A DNA stretch of 64,000 bases from contig NZ_NOKT01000039.1 of assembly GCF_002237655.1 (NCBI RefSeq), positions 1-64,000 of the forward strand, written 5' to 3'. Made by a program: the position numbers and the translations under genes. This DNA is from Streptomyces sp. XY006. GTDB lineage: Bacteria; Actinomycetota; Actinomycetes; Streptomycetales; Streptomycetaceae. The notes beneath the pieces are model-generated. The model saw only the letters and a program-made list of their open reading frames with translations. It was not told where the DNA came from and made no database searches. Shown piece after piece: positions 31,101-39,646 of this stretch. Numbering within the stretch: the stretch's first letter is position 1; every line of letters starts with the position of its first letter.

Positions 31101-33406
31101 GCGTGCTCGGGGTGGTCGGCGTGGTCGGGGTGATCTGGGTGGTGGGGGCGGTCGGGGTGGACGCCGCCGGGCGCGGCACCGGGCACGGGCGCGGCGGGGG
31201 CGGTCCCACTCGCCGGGTGCGGGGCAGGAGCGACCGGAGCCGGCTCGTCACCGAGCTGCGTGGCGGACACGGGCGTCGGGGTCGGCTCCGTGGTCAGACC
31301 ATTCGTGAGGTGGGCCGTGAGTGCCGTGGCCGTCGGGTGCTCGAAGAACGCCGTCTGCGGTACGGGCGTGCCGAGGCGCTCCGTCAGCCGGTTCCGCAGC
31401 CGCACCAACAGCACCGACGTCAGGCCGAGTTCGTAGAACGGCGCCTGCGGATCGGCCGGACGCCCGAGCACGGCGGCCAGCTCCTCCTCCACAGCCCGGG
31501 TCACCTCGGCGGCCCGGGTCACCTCCATGGCCCGGGTCACCTCGGCGGCGGCCCGGGTCACCTTCGCCGCCCGGGTCACCTTCGCCGCCCAGGGCGCCGC
31601 GTCGGCATCGGGCATCTCCGTGGCCTGGGACCCCGCGAAACCGGCGTCCTCCGGGTCCGGTCGCTGCCCCGGCGCGATGGGGTCCGCCCCACCCGGGCCG
31701 CCCTCGTCACGGCTCAGCCGGTCCCGGAGTTCCGCGCGGCGCACCTTGCCCGCGGGCGTCCGGGGGAACTCGCCCTCCGGGACGGGCAGGACATGGGCGG
31801 CGGTGAGCCTCAGGCGGGTGAACAGCGCCGCCCTCACCTCCGCGGCGATCCGGTCGTCCTCGGCGGCGCCGCGGCTGACGAAGAACACCGCCAGTTCCTC
31901 CGTGCCCCGCTCAGCGGACGGGATGCCGCACGCGGCGACCTCGCCCTGCCGGACCCCGTCGACGGCGGCGGCGGTCTCCTCCACCTCGTGGCAGTAGACG
32001 TTCAGGCCGTTGAGGATGATGACGTCCTTGCGCCGTCCCGTGATGACGACCTGGCCGTCGTCGAGGAAGGCCAGGTCGCCGGTGTCCAGCCAGTCCGGCC
32101 CGGCCGGGTAGGCGGCGGCGTCCGCTTCGGGGTTGCGGACGTAGCCGGGGGTGAGGCGGGCGGGGGAGTGCACCTGGAGCCGGCCGATCCGGCCCGCCGG
32201 GACGAGGTCGCCGCGGTGGTCGACGACGCGCAGCGTGACGCCGTGCGCGGGCGAGCCGCAGGCGACGAACGTGACGCAGTCCGCCTCGGGCACGTCCTCC
32301 CCGGCCCGCACCAGGTCGCCGCCCAGGCTGCTCTTGAGCAGGCGGTGCACGGTGCCCGGCCGGTCCAGCCGGCCGTAGGTGACGGCCGTGACCGTCTCGG
32401 CCATGCCCCACACCGGGGCGATGTGCTCCGCGCGCACCCCGTACGGGCCCGTCGCGTCGAGGAAGCCGCGCAGCACCGGCAGCACGACCCGCTCGCCCCC
32501 GCACACCAGGGACTTGAGGCCGCTCAGGTCCCAGTGGCGGTCGGGCCGCTCGGCCAGCGCGTCCGCGACCAGCCGGTAGGCGAAGGTCGGCGCCCAGCCG
32601 TGCCGCGCCCGGTGGTCGTGGAGGAGGTCGAGCCAGCGCAGCGGGTCGGCGAGCACGTAGTCGGTGGGGGCGTGGACGTTGGTGCAGCCGGTGAACACGG
32701 CGAGCAGGTGGTACAGCAGGAAGGCGCCGCTGTGGTCGACGGGCAGCCAGTTCACCATCGTGTCGTCGGGGCGGACGTCGAGGATCCGGCGGCTGCTCGC
32801 CGCGAAGTCCGCGAGCCCGGCGTGGGTCAGGCGCGCCGCCTTCGGGACCCCGGTGCTGCCGGACGACAGCATCAGCAGGGCCGTGTCCGACGGGTCGGGC
32901 TCGACGTGGTCCCGCGCGGGCGGCGCGGCGAGGCACTCCCCGGCGAGGGCGATCCGCGGGGCGGGCACGGCGTGGGCGAGGGCCGCAGCGCCGGGCGCGT
33001 CGGTCAGGACCAGCGGGCCGTCGAGTAACGCGCTTGCCTGCCCCAGGCGTTCGAAGGCCGGGGAGCCCGGCGCGGGGTGCTCGGCGATGGCCACCGGGAG
33101 GGCCCCGCCCAGCACACAGGCCCAGAAGGCGGGGAAGAACGCGTCCAGCGGCAACCCGCACAGCACCACCGGGTCACCGCGCCGCACCCCGTGCTCGCGC
33201 AGGCCGGTGAGCATCCGGCGTGCCGCGTCCAGCAGTTCGGGGTACGACCGGGAGCCGGTCGTGCCGTCGGCGGCGACGGTGACGACGGCTCCGCCGTGCG
33301 CCGACCCGGCGGCGCCCAGCAGCGCGCGCACCGCGTCGACCGGGTCGTCCCCCGTCCGCTCGGGCTCAGGACCCCGGCAGACGGCCTGCTCCCGTAGACG
33401 TTCCAT
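22163..33406 (-). CDS. Hybrid PKS-NRPS megasynthase: FAAL-ACP-KS-AT-ACP-LLM-C-A-PCP-C
   Basis: A protein of 3747 aa. Domains by residue: fatty acyl-AMP ligase about 20-560 (SSGSTG near 183); ACP with Ser664 in GLTS; KS about 773-1190 with Cys949, His1085 and His1126; AT with Ser1393 in GHSVGEY and AFHS, hence malonyl-CoA; ACP with Ser1695; a repeat-rich linker; MupA/Atu3671-type FMN luciferase-like monooxygenase about 1930-2270 (YFFGDYP, WFPERHF); C domain with HHIVFDS (from His2436); A domain about 2760-3200; PCP with Ser3276; terminal C domain with intact HHAVCDG (from His3450). There is no KR, DH or TE. The A-domain pocket reads DVQFFAQIV(K) by my alignment, nearest to proline-type codes but not matching one. 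I infer an acyl starter, one malonyl extension left as a keto group unless processed in trans, oxidation, one amino acid, and release onto a soluble amine by the last C domain. Confidence 0.92.
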   Translation of the reverse strand: MERLREQAVCRGPEPERTGDDPVDAVRALLGAAGSAHGGAVVTVAADGTTGSRSYPELLDAARRMLTGLREHGVRRGDPVVLCGLPLDAFFPAFWACVLGGALPVAIAEHPAPGSPAFERLGQASALLDGPLVLTDAPGAAALAHAVPAPRIALAGECLAAPPARDHVEPDPSDTALLMLSSGSTGVPKAARLTHAGLADFAASSRRILDVRPDDTMVNWLPVDHSGAFLLYHLLAVFTGCTNVHAPTDYVLADPLRWLDLLHDHRARHGWAPTFAYRLVADALAERPDRHWDLSGLKSLVCGGERVVLPVLRGFLDATGPYGVRAEHIAPVWGMAETVTAVTYGRLDRPGTVHRLLKSSLGGDLVRAGEDVPEADCVTFVACGSPAHGVTLRVVDHRGDLVPAGRIGRLQVHSPARLTPGYVRNPEADAAAYPAGPDWLDTGDLAFLDDGQVVITGRRKDVIILNGLNVYCHEVEETAAAVDGVRQGEVAACGIPSAERGTEELAVFFVSRGAAEDDRIAAEVRAALFTRLRLTAAHVLPVPEGEFPRTPAGKVRRAELRDRLSRDEGGPGGADPIAPGQRPDPEDAGFAGSQATEMPDADAAPWAAKVTRAAKVTRAAAEVTRAMEVTRAAEVTRAVEEELAAVLGRPADPQAPFYELGLTSVLLVRLRNRLTERLGTPVPQTAFFEHPTATALTAHLTNGLTTEPTPTPVSATQLGDEPAPVAPAPHPASGTAPAAPVPGAAPGGVHPDRPHHPDHPDHADHPEHADGSDRRVAVIGLALRFPGAVTAEQFWAHLRDGVDSVRVFGERELAAAGVSPEQRRAPGHVPASGVLDGVEEFDADFFGLSPREAGLTHPAHRLFLECCHQALEEGGHAATAPGVRVGVFAGSGMNLYDHQERPAAGTPYDPADPAAGMQSAIGREPDFLATRVAYRLGLTGPAIGVQTACSTSLVAVHLAVQALLGGETDLALAGAAAVHLPQETGYHSHPGSILSPTGRCRAFDAEADGTVGGNGVAAVLLKRLDRALADGDTVHAVILGSAVNNDGAAKVGFTAPGVEGQAEVVRQALRRADVPPQTVSYVEAHGTGTRLGDPVELTALARALTPDGDSAPGFCAVGSVKPNIGHLDSCAGMAGLIKTVLMLRHRMLVPTPHLTRPNPELPLHDGPLRLVRELEPWQVPDGVPRRAGVSALGVGGTNAHVVLEEAPAPRPRPVPDLPVLVPVSARDPESLDELTAALRDRLLAHPDLPAADVAATLALGRPHRAARTAVAGRTAGELARALAERRDPDPVPLGPVAFAFTGQGSARRGMARGLYAAHPAARATLDRCEELHVREFGGSLLTALLTAGPDGAGEQDETWPTDTAQAALFAHHAALADAWRAAGIRPGLLLGHSVGEYAALYAAGALSLEDGLRLTAWRGRLMRDRCPAGGMLAVRSDAATAHRVAAAAGVELAAVNGPRAQVLSGPPQALKEAARLLDQEGVHWRALPVDRAFHSAEIDDALEAFRAVAEQVTYRALHTPLVTTADGELRRAGWTVDVAYLCRQARQPVRFDLAMAAAVKQGCRDFVEIGAGRTLTGLGRHCVPDSRWLTGQGAGDTAAEQAQGFLTALGSLYRRGAVLDWRALTGDGGRVPLPGHPLRRRTVPFGGAAPAAPERAAEPDDEILAFIRQSAADRLGRPVADVTPDRSFFELGADSLSLMSMTTELEQRYGVRVPVREVFDTADTPGRLAERVAELRGDEGRPTRRAPETVVAEPVVEEPVVKEPVAQESVVQQPVVQEPVVQEPVVQRPMVQEPVVAQEPVVAQEPVPSAAAHASPQSPDSPQSPQPPQPPQSPDGLTALFGQQLRLAEQLVDQVGGMISRQLDVLATTTAGTAPPRIPSGTAPSQTTATTAPPQSTAGTAPPRTTAVSPAPVPSPRPGPSATPSPAAGNTDFSLYFFGDYPEDTDHDKYGLIMAAADFADRHGFHALWFPERHFNSFGALFPNPSVLAAALAARTSRVRLHAGSVVLPLHHPARVAEEWSVVDNISGGRTGLCFASGWHATDFALAPQHFGRHREVMYEHLATVRDLWSGQPVKTTAGDGTPVEITLHPRPVQERPPMYVAVVGNPDSYRRAAAEDLGVVTNLMTQTVEQLAENIALYRRCRAEHGLDPAAGRVVVLVHTYLEEDAERARAEAYRPFLSYLRSSLSLFDQVTNSLGFQVDLENTPEEDVEFLLGRAYERYCASRALIGDERTAAETVGRLLAAGADEIACFVDFGVPKEKVLAALPVLDRVRRTAPGTGRSPESLPPRQPHAQPPAGAAVPRPRPHRRPLTPAQRRIWFLEQLHPGTAMYHEPKAIRLDGPLDVAALRWALERVADRHPALRTVFGDTDGVPYQEIRDRMPLDCPVEDLTGATEQEALRSALAADHGLDLSRGPLVAARLLRLSPDRHLLFLLAHHIVFDSSSTAVLARDLAAYYRARQGRGTAPGPLPGLPETAARPDPASLGFWRSHLAGAPELTLPTDRPRPPVRSGAGASLTHALDAELTDGLQQLAARHRATLFMTLTGAIGAVLGRFAGQQEVVIGTALASRPPGAEDHVGLFLDTVPLRLDLTGDPDVPALLRRVRESSTAAYEHSGVPFDELVGALNPRRDPGRNPLFQVMVEYENEGGAEFDPPYLTATLLDVPSERAPFDLSVYLTRHPGGLRFMVEYDTALFDEATVRRFVDYVEQVLRRALDTPSARLADLTALTAADRALLAGPEHTEPAAPPGTLHELFEQQARRTPDALALLGDDTRVSYGELDAAANRLAHLLRGRGAARGRRVAVLLPRGPRLITALLAVLKTGAAYVPLDPSLPAPRLALLLADSAPVLLLTDEGSSHPDTQLPVVRVESADDTLPATPVPDGAGPEDPAYCIHTSGSTGRPKGVVVPHRGPANLVRGHLARHPALRTLQWTSPAFDVSVQEIFTTLASGAALVLVDDAVRHDPAAVARTVRRHEVQRLFMPCTPLTYLMETAPELPSLRELFSAGEALRLTPAFRRFLAAHPLCALHNQYGPTETSIVVTSHRVDPAGEEWPPIGTPVPGAHLSLRDAAGRPVPVGAVGEIHVGGVPVALGYHDRPAETAAAFVDDGAGGVRYRTGDLARRRADGTLEYRGRADDQVKIRGYRVEPAEVRAALTALPAVRDAAVLARRDHHGDTELVAYAVLEEGASWPAVRTALAARLPDHLVPRRWVTLDRLPVNASGKLDRAALPEPGDAPAEPARSEPATERERVLHDLWCEELGTRHVPVTTPFFELGGHSLSAIRLLNRMREAADIDLTMADFFLDPTIRGIATRTRVVDTAPMPSTLRRLWRRHHALTDPSVYNIAHRTDLRGDLDPELLRGALEDVVARHHALRARPVHRADGAYEVEILAEVPVDLPVTDLRTAATPRERAADDWCAARISLPFTMDEPPLFRFALARLADDHWILLTVFHHAVCDGWSLGLIRRDLAEFHRARRTGGTPQLPPVTHQFTDFARAEHSLPGDRREELEHFWRKELTGVPLRPSLPYDRPHPGTLTGRGALHTRTVDDDTPARLAATATRLGTTPYTVLAATFATWLGRVCGAPDDVVLAASSANRLPRDRAETVGIVGDAVLLRARLSEADSFAALTAQLGTTLFEALDHQELPLTDVVSLVDPDLTKALFPTVLFTVITTEPPALDLGEVHTAVRALPVQGVARNELYAVITPEADALTITFEYSTDLFTAETVAGWAESFTELLREVTVAPSDATR
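28000..28160 (-). repeat. Pentapeptide-type repeats (EPVVQ/EPVVA) in the megasynthase linker
   Basis: The linker between the second ACP and the monooxygenase domain is built of more than ten short copies of EPVV plus one or two residues, encoded by imperfect 15- to 18-base repeats. A Ser/Pro/Gln-rich stretch follows. Most copies are acidic/hydrophobic and likely form an extended flexible tether. Confidence 0.8.
31495..31600 (-). repeat. VTRAA-type tandem repeats before the first ACP
   Basis: Five to six imperfect copies of an 18-base unit encode KVTRAA, EVTRAM and EVTRAA just upstream of the first carrier domain. The copies remain in frame and form a charged helical spacer between the acyl-AMP ligase and its ACP. 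Confidence 0.8.
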
Positions 33407-34928
33407 GCGTGTCTTCTCCCTTGTCTCCGCTGGTGGGCGCTGGTGCGCCGGTCGGCGAACGGTCCGTGGTCCCGCGTGCGCGGTGCGTCCGTACGGTGAG
33501 CAGCAGGGCCACCGCCCCGCACACCGCCGCCCCGTGGAAGACGCCCACGACGGCGAGGGCGGGCAGAGTCTCCAACGCGGCTGCGGCCGTGATCGTGCCC
33601 AGCGCGAACCCGGACTGCTCGGCGGTGGCGGACAGGCCGAACAGCCGGTCGCGCTGCCGGTCGGGGGCCGCCTGGAGGCGCGAGGTGTAGACGATCTCGG
33701 TCCAGCCGTCCGCGAACCCCGCCGCGAGGGCCGCCGCGATCAGGGCCGGGGCGGGTGGGCCGGTGAACGCCGCGACGAAGCAGAGGGACATCGCGCAGGT
33801 GCCCGCCGCGAAGGCGCGTTCCCCCCAGGTCGTCCCGTGCGTCCGGCGTTTGAGGACCTGGTGGGCCAGGAGCGTGCCCACGGCCCACGCGGACCAGAAC
33901 CGGGTCATGAACAGCGCCGGTTCGGACGGCTCGGCCGCGCCGGCCGCCAGCGGCAGCGCGACGTTGTGCGAGGCGGACGCCAGCGCGTCCAGACCGCGCA
34001 ACGCGATCAGCCCGAGCAACGGCCCGGCCAGACCGACGAGATGACGCCCCAGCCACCCCCCACGAGCCGCCACCGCCCCGCGCCCCTCGCCGCGAGCCGT
34101 CACCGCCTCGCGCTCCTCGCCGCGAGCCGTCACTGCCTCGGGCCGCTCGCCGCGAGCCGTCACCGCCCCGCGCCCCTCGCCACGAGCCGTCACCGCCTCG
34201 GGACGCTCGCCGCGAGCCGTCACCGCCTCGGGACGCTCGCCGCGAGCCGTCACCGCCTCGGGACGCTCGCCGTCGGCCGGTTCGCCCGCTCCGGTCGGCT
34301 CGCGCGCTCCGTCCGGCCCGGGCGGCGGGCTCGTCGCGCCCGCCGGTCCGGCCTCCCCGTCGGCGTCCGTGCGTGGTCGCAGCGCCAGTACGGCCGCCGC
34401 CGACACCGCGAAGCTCGCGCCGTTGACCGCGAACGCGACACCGAACCCGCCCAGGGCGATGACCGGGGCCGCCGACGCGAAGCCCAGCACCGTGGCGACG
34501 GAACGGGCCGTCACCAGCACGCCGTTGGCCCGGGCACGGCTCTCCTGCCCGACCATGACCGGGACCGCGCTGCGCAGGGCCACGTTGAAGAGCGTGTTGC
34601 CCGCGCCCAGCACGAGCACCGCGCCGAGCAGCACTCCGGGCGAGACGTCCCGGGCCCCCAGCGCCAGCACCACCATGGCGAGCGTCTGGGCGAGGTCGGT
34701 CACCACCATGACCGTGCGGCGTGTCAACCGTGCCGTCACCGCCCCGGCGGCGAGCCCGGCCGCGACACCCGACAGCAGCCGTACGGCCATCACCGCGCCC
34801 ACGCCCAGGGCGGTGCCCGTGACCTCGTACGAGAACAGGCTGAGCGCGATCAGATTGAGGTACGTCCCGTAGGCCGACACGGCGTGCGCGACCACCAGGG
34901 ACCGGAACCTCCAGTCCACCCCCGTCAC
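33366..34928 (-). CDS. MFS exporter with an expanded repeat loop
   Basis: Twelve-TM major facilitator of the DHA3-like type; the first helix region is FRSLVVAHAVSAYGTYLNLI and the second half ends with VGVFHGAAVCGAVALLLTV. It overlaps the megasynthase start by 41 bases and is transcribed with it, so it is a good candidate for product export or self-resistance. The central cytoplasmic loop (between TM6 and TM7) holds seven copies of a 10-residue unit, ERPEAVTARG and variants. GTG 34928 (VTGVDWRF) is chosen because GTGAGGAG lies just upstream; an in-frame ATG at 34994 would add 22 unusual residues. Confidence 0.85.
   Translation of the reverse strand: MTGVDWRFRSLVVAHAVSAYGTYLNLIALSLFSYEVTGTALGVGAVMAVRLLSGVAAGLAAGAVTARLTRRTVMVVTDLAQTLAMVVLALGARDVSPGVLLGAVLVLGAGNTLFNVALRSAVPVMVGQESRARANGVLVTARSVATVLGFASAAPVIALGGFGVAFAVNGASFAVSAAAVLALRPRTDADGEAGPAGATSPPPGPDGAREPTGAGEPADGERPEAVTARGERPEAVTARGERPEAVTARGEGRGAVTARGERPEAVTARGEEREAVTARGEGRGAVAARGGWLGRHLVGLAGPLLGLIALRGLDALASASHNVALPLAAGAAEPSEPALFMTRFWSAWAVGTLLAHQVLKRRTHGTTWGERAFAAGTCAMSLCFVAAFTGPPAPALIAAALAAGFADGWTEIVYTSRLQAAPDRQRDRLFGLSATAEQSGFALGTITAAAALETLPALAVVGVFHGAAVCGAVALLLTVRTHRARGTTDRSPTGAPAPTSGDKGEDTHGTSTGAGRLPGS
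34075..34270 (-). repeat. 30-bp tandem repeat, about 7 copies, inside the MFS gene
   Basis: Each unit reads CGCTCGCCGCGAGCCGTCAC plus CGCCTCGGGA or a variant on the plus strand, and encodes ERPEAVTARG on the minus strand. The three copies nearest 34270 are nearly identical and the others diverged, as after recent slippage or unequal exchange. The period of 30 keeps the frame. Confidence 0.9.
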
Positions 34929-34994
34929 CGAACTCCTCACCTCTCGACCGGCCTGGCGCCAGCCGCCCGGCCACCCGAGCGTTCGGTCGATCAT

Positions 34995-35350
34995 TGCAGA
35001 AGTGTTCGAGCCGGCGGGCGGAAATCCGTATTCCTGGCGTCCTGACGGGAAGTTTTCCCGGCCGCCCGTTCCCTGCCGCGAACCCCCGAAGTGAACAATG
35101 GATTCCGCGATCTCCCGCGCGGAAGCGCGAGGTTACAGTACTCCGCGAAATGTAATCAGGCTTGTGCCGCTCAGTCGCCTACGGCTAGAGTCGGACCGAT
35201 CACGTATGAAATCCCCAAGGCTCACGAGGCCGGGGGGCATGGTTGAAACGTGAACGGGGAACGGGGGAAGTTCTTCCATGGTCGGCATGTGCTTAGAACC
35301 AAGAACCACCAGTATCCCGGAGGCCACCGACCGCGCGTGGTGGTAACGGC
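34995..35350. promoter_or_regulatory. Divergent promoter region of the biosynthetic cluster
   Basis: About 350 bases between the minus-strand exporter/megasynthase unit and the plus-strand exporter/hydrazine unit. It is clearly less GC-rich than the surrounding genes, as expected of promoters. No gene with codon bias is present. I could not match a known operator (no StrR-, ARE- or SARP-like repeat that I trust), and the cluster contains no regulator gene of its own. Confidence 0.6.
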
Positions 35351-36694
35351 GTGTTCGGATCACTCATAGACCGGTTCGCGGTCAATCGAAGCGGCGCCGG
35401 GCTGCTTCTGGTCGGCTTCATCGATGCCACGGGAACAGGCCTTTATCTGGCCGGTTCCGCACTTTTCTTCACGAAGATCGTGGGCCTCAGTCCCGCCCAG
35501 GTCGGTTTCGGACTTTCCCTGGCCGGAATTCTCGGAATCCTGGGGCCCATTCCCTTCGGCAGACTGGCCGACCGGTGGGGCCCGCGGCCCGTGCTGATGC
35601 TGCTGCACGCGTGCTGCGCGGTGGGCTTCGCCGCCTACTTCTTCGTCGACGGCCTGGTCTCGTTCCTCTGCGTCGTCGGTCTGCTGGGCATCGCCGAGCA
35701 GGCGGCCCGGCCCATGGGCCAGGCGCTCGTGGAACTGGCCGTCGGCACCGACCGGCGCGCCGAGATGGCGGCCCGGATGCGCGTGGTCTACAACGTCGGC
35801 TACACGGTCGGGGCCCTGCTCGCCGCGGTGGCCCTGCAGATCGGGACGCGGACGTCGTTCCTGACCATCATGCTCGGCGACGCGCTCTCCTTCGCCCTGT
35901 CCGCCACCCTGCTGGCCTTCCTGAAGTTCCGGCCCCACGTGCGCGCCCGCCGCACCGGCACCGGCCCCCGCCTGCTGTTCCCGGCCATCCGGGACCACTG
36001 GTACGCGGCCGCCGCCGGGGTCAACGCCCTGCTGATGCTGCACATGGCCCTGCTCAGCGTGGGCGTACCGCTGTGGATCACTCTGCACACCCGGGCACCG
36101 GACTCCCTGGTCGCCGTCCTGCTCGTCGTCAACACCGTGCTGGCCGTGCTGTTCCAGGTCCGCGTCGCACGGGGCACCGAGAAGGTCACCGAGGGGGCGA
36201 GAGCCCTGCGCAGAGCCAGCGTGGTGCTCGCGCTGTGCTGCGCCTGTTTCGCCACCGCCGCCTACGCGGAGTCGACGGCGCTCACCATCGGCGTCCTGCT
36301 CGTGGCGATGGTCCTGCTCACCGGCGGTGAACTGCTCCAGTCCGCAGGCCAGTGGAGCCTGTCCTTCGGGCTGGCGCCCACCCGGTCCCGCGTCGAATAC
36401 CTCGCCACCTTCCACCTCGGATCCAGCGTCCAGGTGGCGGTCGGGCCGGTCCTGATGACGGTGGGCGTCATCGGAAACGGAACGGCCGGCTGGGCGGCGC
36501 TCGCGGCGGTCTTCCTCCTGGCGGGCCTCTGTGTGCGCCCGGTGGTCTCCGCCGCGGCCCGGCGTCCGCACCTGCGCGACGAGACGCCGGACGAAGACGG
36601 GACGCCGGGCGAAGACGGGACGCCGGGCGAAGACGGGACGCCGGGCGAAGACGGGACATCGGGCGAACCGGAACTGGGTGTCCGCAGCCAGTAG
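35351..36694 (+). CDS. MFS transporter with acidic repeat tail
   Basis: A 447-aa protein with 12 predicted TM segments. The first is GAGLLLVGFIDATGTGLYLA and the MFS loop 2-3 signature is GRLADRWGPRPV. It starts from GTG 35351. The C-terminal tail after the last helix carries five copies of a pentapeptide (EDGTP, 15-base unit, about 36589-36664). It heads the plus-strand arm of the cluster and is probably a second exporter of the product or an intermediate. The sequence is unrelated in detail to the exporter on the other strand. Confidence 0.83.
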   Translation: MFGSLIDRFAVNRSGAGLLLVGFIDATGTGLYLAGSALFFTKIVGLSPAQVGFGLSLAGILGILGPIPFGRLADRWGPRPVLMLLHACCAVGFAAYFFVDGLVSFLCVVGLLGIAEQAARPMGQALVELAVGTDRRAEMAARMRVVYNVGYTVGALLAAVALQIGTRTSFLTIMLGDALSFALSATLLAFLKFRPHVRARRTGTGPRLLFPAIRDHWYAAAAGVNALLMLHMALLSVGVPLWITLHTRAPDSLVAVLLVVNTVLAVLFQVRVARGTEKVTEGARALRRASVVLALCCACFATAAYAESTALTIGVLLVAMVLLTGGELLQSAGQWSLSFGLAPTRSRVEYLATFHLGSSVQVAVGPVLMTVGVIGNGTAGWAALAAVFLLAGLCVRPVVSAAARRPHLRDETPDEDGTPGEDGTPGEDGTPGEDGTSGEPELGVRSQ

Positions 36695-36798
36695 CAGTAG
36701 CGCACCACCCCATCCATGGAACGGCCACGTGCCGGCACCGGGACTTCGCCGTGCCGCATCGGTTCCAGGCAGTCCAGACAACTCCAGGGGGTACCCGC

Positions 36799-38123
36799 AT
36801 GCACGAGCACGACAGTCCTCATTACGGCTGCATAGGCGTGGGAGTCGGCCCGGCCAATTTGAGCCTCGCCTCCCTGCTGCACGGCGACCAGAGCATCCCC
36901 AGTCTTTTCCTGGAGCAGAAGGAGTACTTCAGCTGGCACGACGGTCAGCAACTCCCGGGAACCACGCTCCAGGTGTCCATGCTCAAGGATCTGGTGAGTC
37001 TCGCCGACCCGACGAACCGATTCTCCTTCCTCTCCTATCTGCACGCCCACGGAAAGATCTACCACTTCATCAACGCGCAGTTCGACGCCATGCCACGGCA
37101 GGAATACCGGAACTATCTGCGCTGGGCGAGTGAACAGAACGAGAACGTCCTCTTCAACGAGAAGGTGCTTTCCGTCGATTTCGACGGGGATTCGAGCGGG
37201 ACTTTCGTCGTGGAGACGGACCGCCGGAGGCTGACCGCCGACAACATCTCCGTCGGCATCGGCACCTCCCCGTGGATCCCGCCGGTGGCACCCGCCGGTC
37301 CGCACGACGACCAGTTCCATGTCTGCGACATCGTCGACAAGGGCCGCGGGCTCGGCGGCAAGCGGGTCTGCGTGGTCGGGGGCGGCCAGTCGGGAGCGGA
37401 GGTCTTCCTGGACCTGATCTCCCGGCCGGAGGGCGAGCGGCCCCGCCGGGTCTCGTGGGTCTCGCGCCGCCGCAACTACTTCCCGATGGACGACTCCCCG
37501 TTCACCAACGACTTCTACATGCCGAGCTACTCGGACTACTTCGCCCGCCTGGACCGCACCACCCGCGAACAGCTCAACGCGCAGCACGTCCTGACGAGCG
37601 ACGGCATCTCCGAGGCGACCCTGCGCGAGGTGTACCAGCAGATCTACGTGCACCGGTTCGTCGAGGGCGACCGGGACCTGGTCGCGCTGTACCCGGGGCA
37701 CTCGGTGGCGAAGGTCGAGCGGGGCGCGGTCGGGGACTGGTCCGTGGAGATCCGCAGCGGCGACCACCCGGGCACGGCCACGCGGTTCGAGACCGACGTC
37801 GTCGTCTGGGCCACGGGGTTCCGGCCGGCCACCCCGGCCTTCCTGGAACCCCTCGCCGGGCGGCTGGAGCGGGAGGGCGAGGAGTACCGCATCGACGACA
37901 GCTTCGCCGTGCGCTGGGACGGCCCCGGCGACCGCAACATCTTCGTGCACAACGCGGCGCAGGGGCAGCGCGGCCTGGCCGACCGCAACCTCAGCCTCGT
38001 CGCCTGGCGCAGCCAGCGCATCGCCGACCGCATGCGGGGCGTCCGCACGGACGAACCGGCCGACTCCTTCCTCGACTGGGCCCCGAAGGCCCACCCGTCG
38101 GAAGCGGCGCAGGGGGTGGGCGG

Positions 38124-38127
<4 letters not shown>
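36799..38127 (+). CDS. L-lysine N6-hydroxylase (SidA/IucD/PvdA family)
   Basis: FAD- and NADPH-dependent N-hydroxylase, 442 aa. The FAD motif is GVGVGPANLSLA (13-24). Next are EQKEYFSWHDG and the substrate-region motif MLKDLVSLADPTNRFSFLSY, then the NADPH motif VVGGGQSGAEVFLDL (from about 192), and the C-terminal ATGF (VVVWATGFRPATP). It is followed by a DAO-type oxidase and a cupin-MetRS fusion, exactly the trio that makes hydrazinoacetic acid in s56-p1 (Spb38-40) and triacsin. So lysine rather than ornithine is the likely substrate, and N6-hydroxylysine the product. ATG 36799 is preceded by AGGGGG nine bases upstream. Confidence 0.93.
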
Positions 38128-38581
<454 letters not shown>

Positions 38582-38585
<4 letters not shown>

Positions 38586-39646
38586 GGGATGTCGACATCG
38601 CCGTGGTCGGCGGCGGGATCATCGGGTGTCTCGTCGGGCGTGAGGTGACCGGCCGGGACCCCCGGGCCCGGGTCGCGCTGTTCGACCGGGACGTCGTGGC
38701 CTCCGGGGCCAGCAGGCGTTCCGCCGGGCTGCACTTCCCGCGCGGCGCCACCGACCGGGTCAGGCGGCTGTCCGCGCACAGCCAGGCCGCCTACGCCCGG
38801 CTCGCGGCCGAGGACCCCGCGCTGCCGATCCACCCGCTGCGCATGCACATGCTGTCGGCCGACCCCGCCCGCATCGAGCGGACCTACCTGCCCACCGCCC
38901 GGGCCGTGCCCGCCGGGCAGGTCCCCGGCGGCCTGGTCGCCGTACCCGAGGGCACCGGCGTGTGGACCGGCCAGGGCTGCCAGTACGCCGACGTCGGCGC
39001 CCTCACCGAAGCCCTGGCGCGCACCCTGCGCCCCCGTCTCGCCCTGCGCGAGGCCACCCGGGTCACGGCGGTGACGCCCGGCCCCGCCGACGTGACGCTG
39101 CGCCTGTCCACGGGCGAGGCGCTGACCGCCTCCCGGGTGGTGCTCGCGCCCGGCCCCTGGCTCGCGGACCCCGCCTGGGAGCCGCTGGTGACACCGCTCG
39201 GCGCACGGGTCAAGAAGATCGTCGCCCTGCACGTCGACCGCGCACCCGCCCCGGACGACGGCGTGATCGTCTTCGAGGACGAGGACGCCTTCCTGCTCCC
39301 GCTGCACCACCGCGGCCACTGGCTGTTCAGCTACACCTGCCAGGAGTGGGACGTGGATCCCGACACCCTCGCGACGGGCCTGTCCGCCGGCGACCTCACC
39401 GAAGCGCTCGCCTGTCTGAACCGCTACGCGCCCGCCCTCGCCGGACGGACCACCTCCGGCCGGGTCTTCTGCGACGCCTACAGCCCCACCCGCGAGCCGC
39501 TCGTACGGCCGCTCGACGACGCCGGACGCGTCGTCTTCGCGGGCGCCGCCAACGGCTCCGGATACCGCCTCGCCCCCGCGATCGCGGCCGAGGCCGCCGA
39601 CCTCCTGCACATCGCCCGCCCCGAGGGACAAAGGAACGCAGCGTGA
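38582..39646 (+). CDS. DAO-type FAD-dependent oxidase of the hydrazine cassette (Spb39-like)
   Basis: A 354-aa flavoprotein of the glycine oxidase/D-amino acid oxidase family. The N-terminal dinucleotide motif is DIAVVGGGIIGCLVGREV and the GASRRSAG segment typically contacts FAD. LVLAPGPWLADP is represented by RVVLAPGPWLA, and the C-terminal end is FAGAANGSGYRLAPAIAAEA. In the known pathway this oxidase cleaves the lysine-glycine hydrazine adduct, releasing hydrazinoacetic acid and 2-aminoadipate semialdehyde. GTG 38582 is the only start that keeps the whole nucleotide-binding strand. Its stop overlaps the next gene's GTG. Confidence 0.88.

Noticed and set aside
22967..33028. Very long plus-strand open frames (more than 1500 codons each) opposite the megasynthase
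   Set aside because: They are antisense shadows caused by the high third-position GC; the translations are Arg/Gly/Pro/His-rich without domains, while the minus strand has a full PKS-NRPS.
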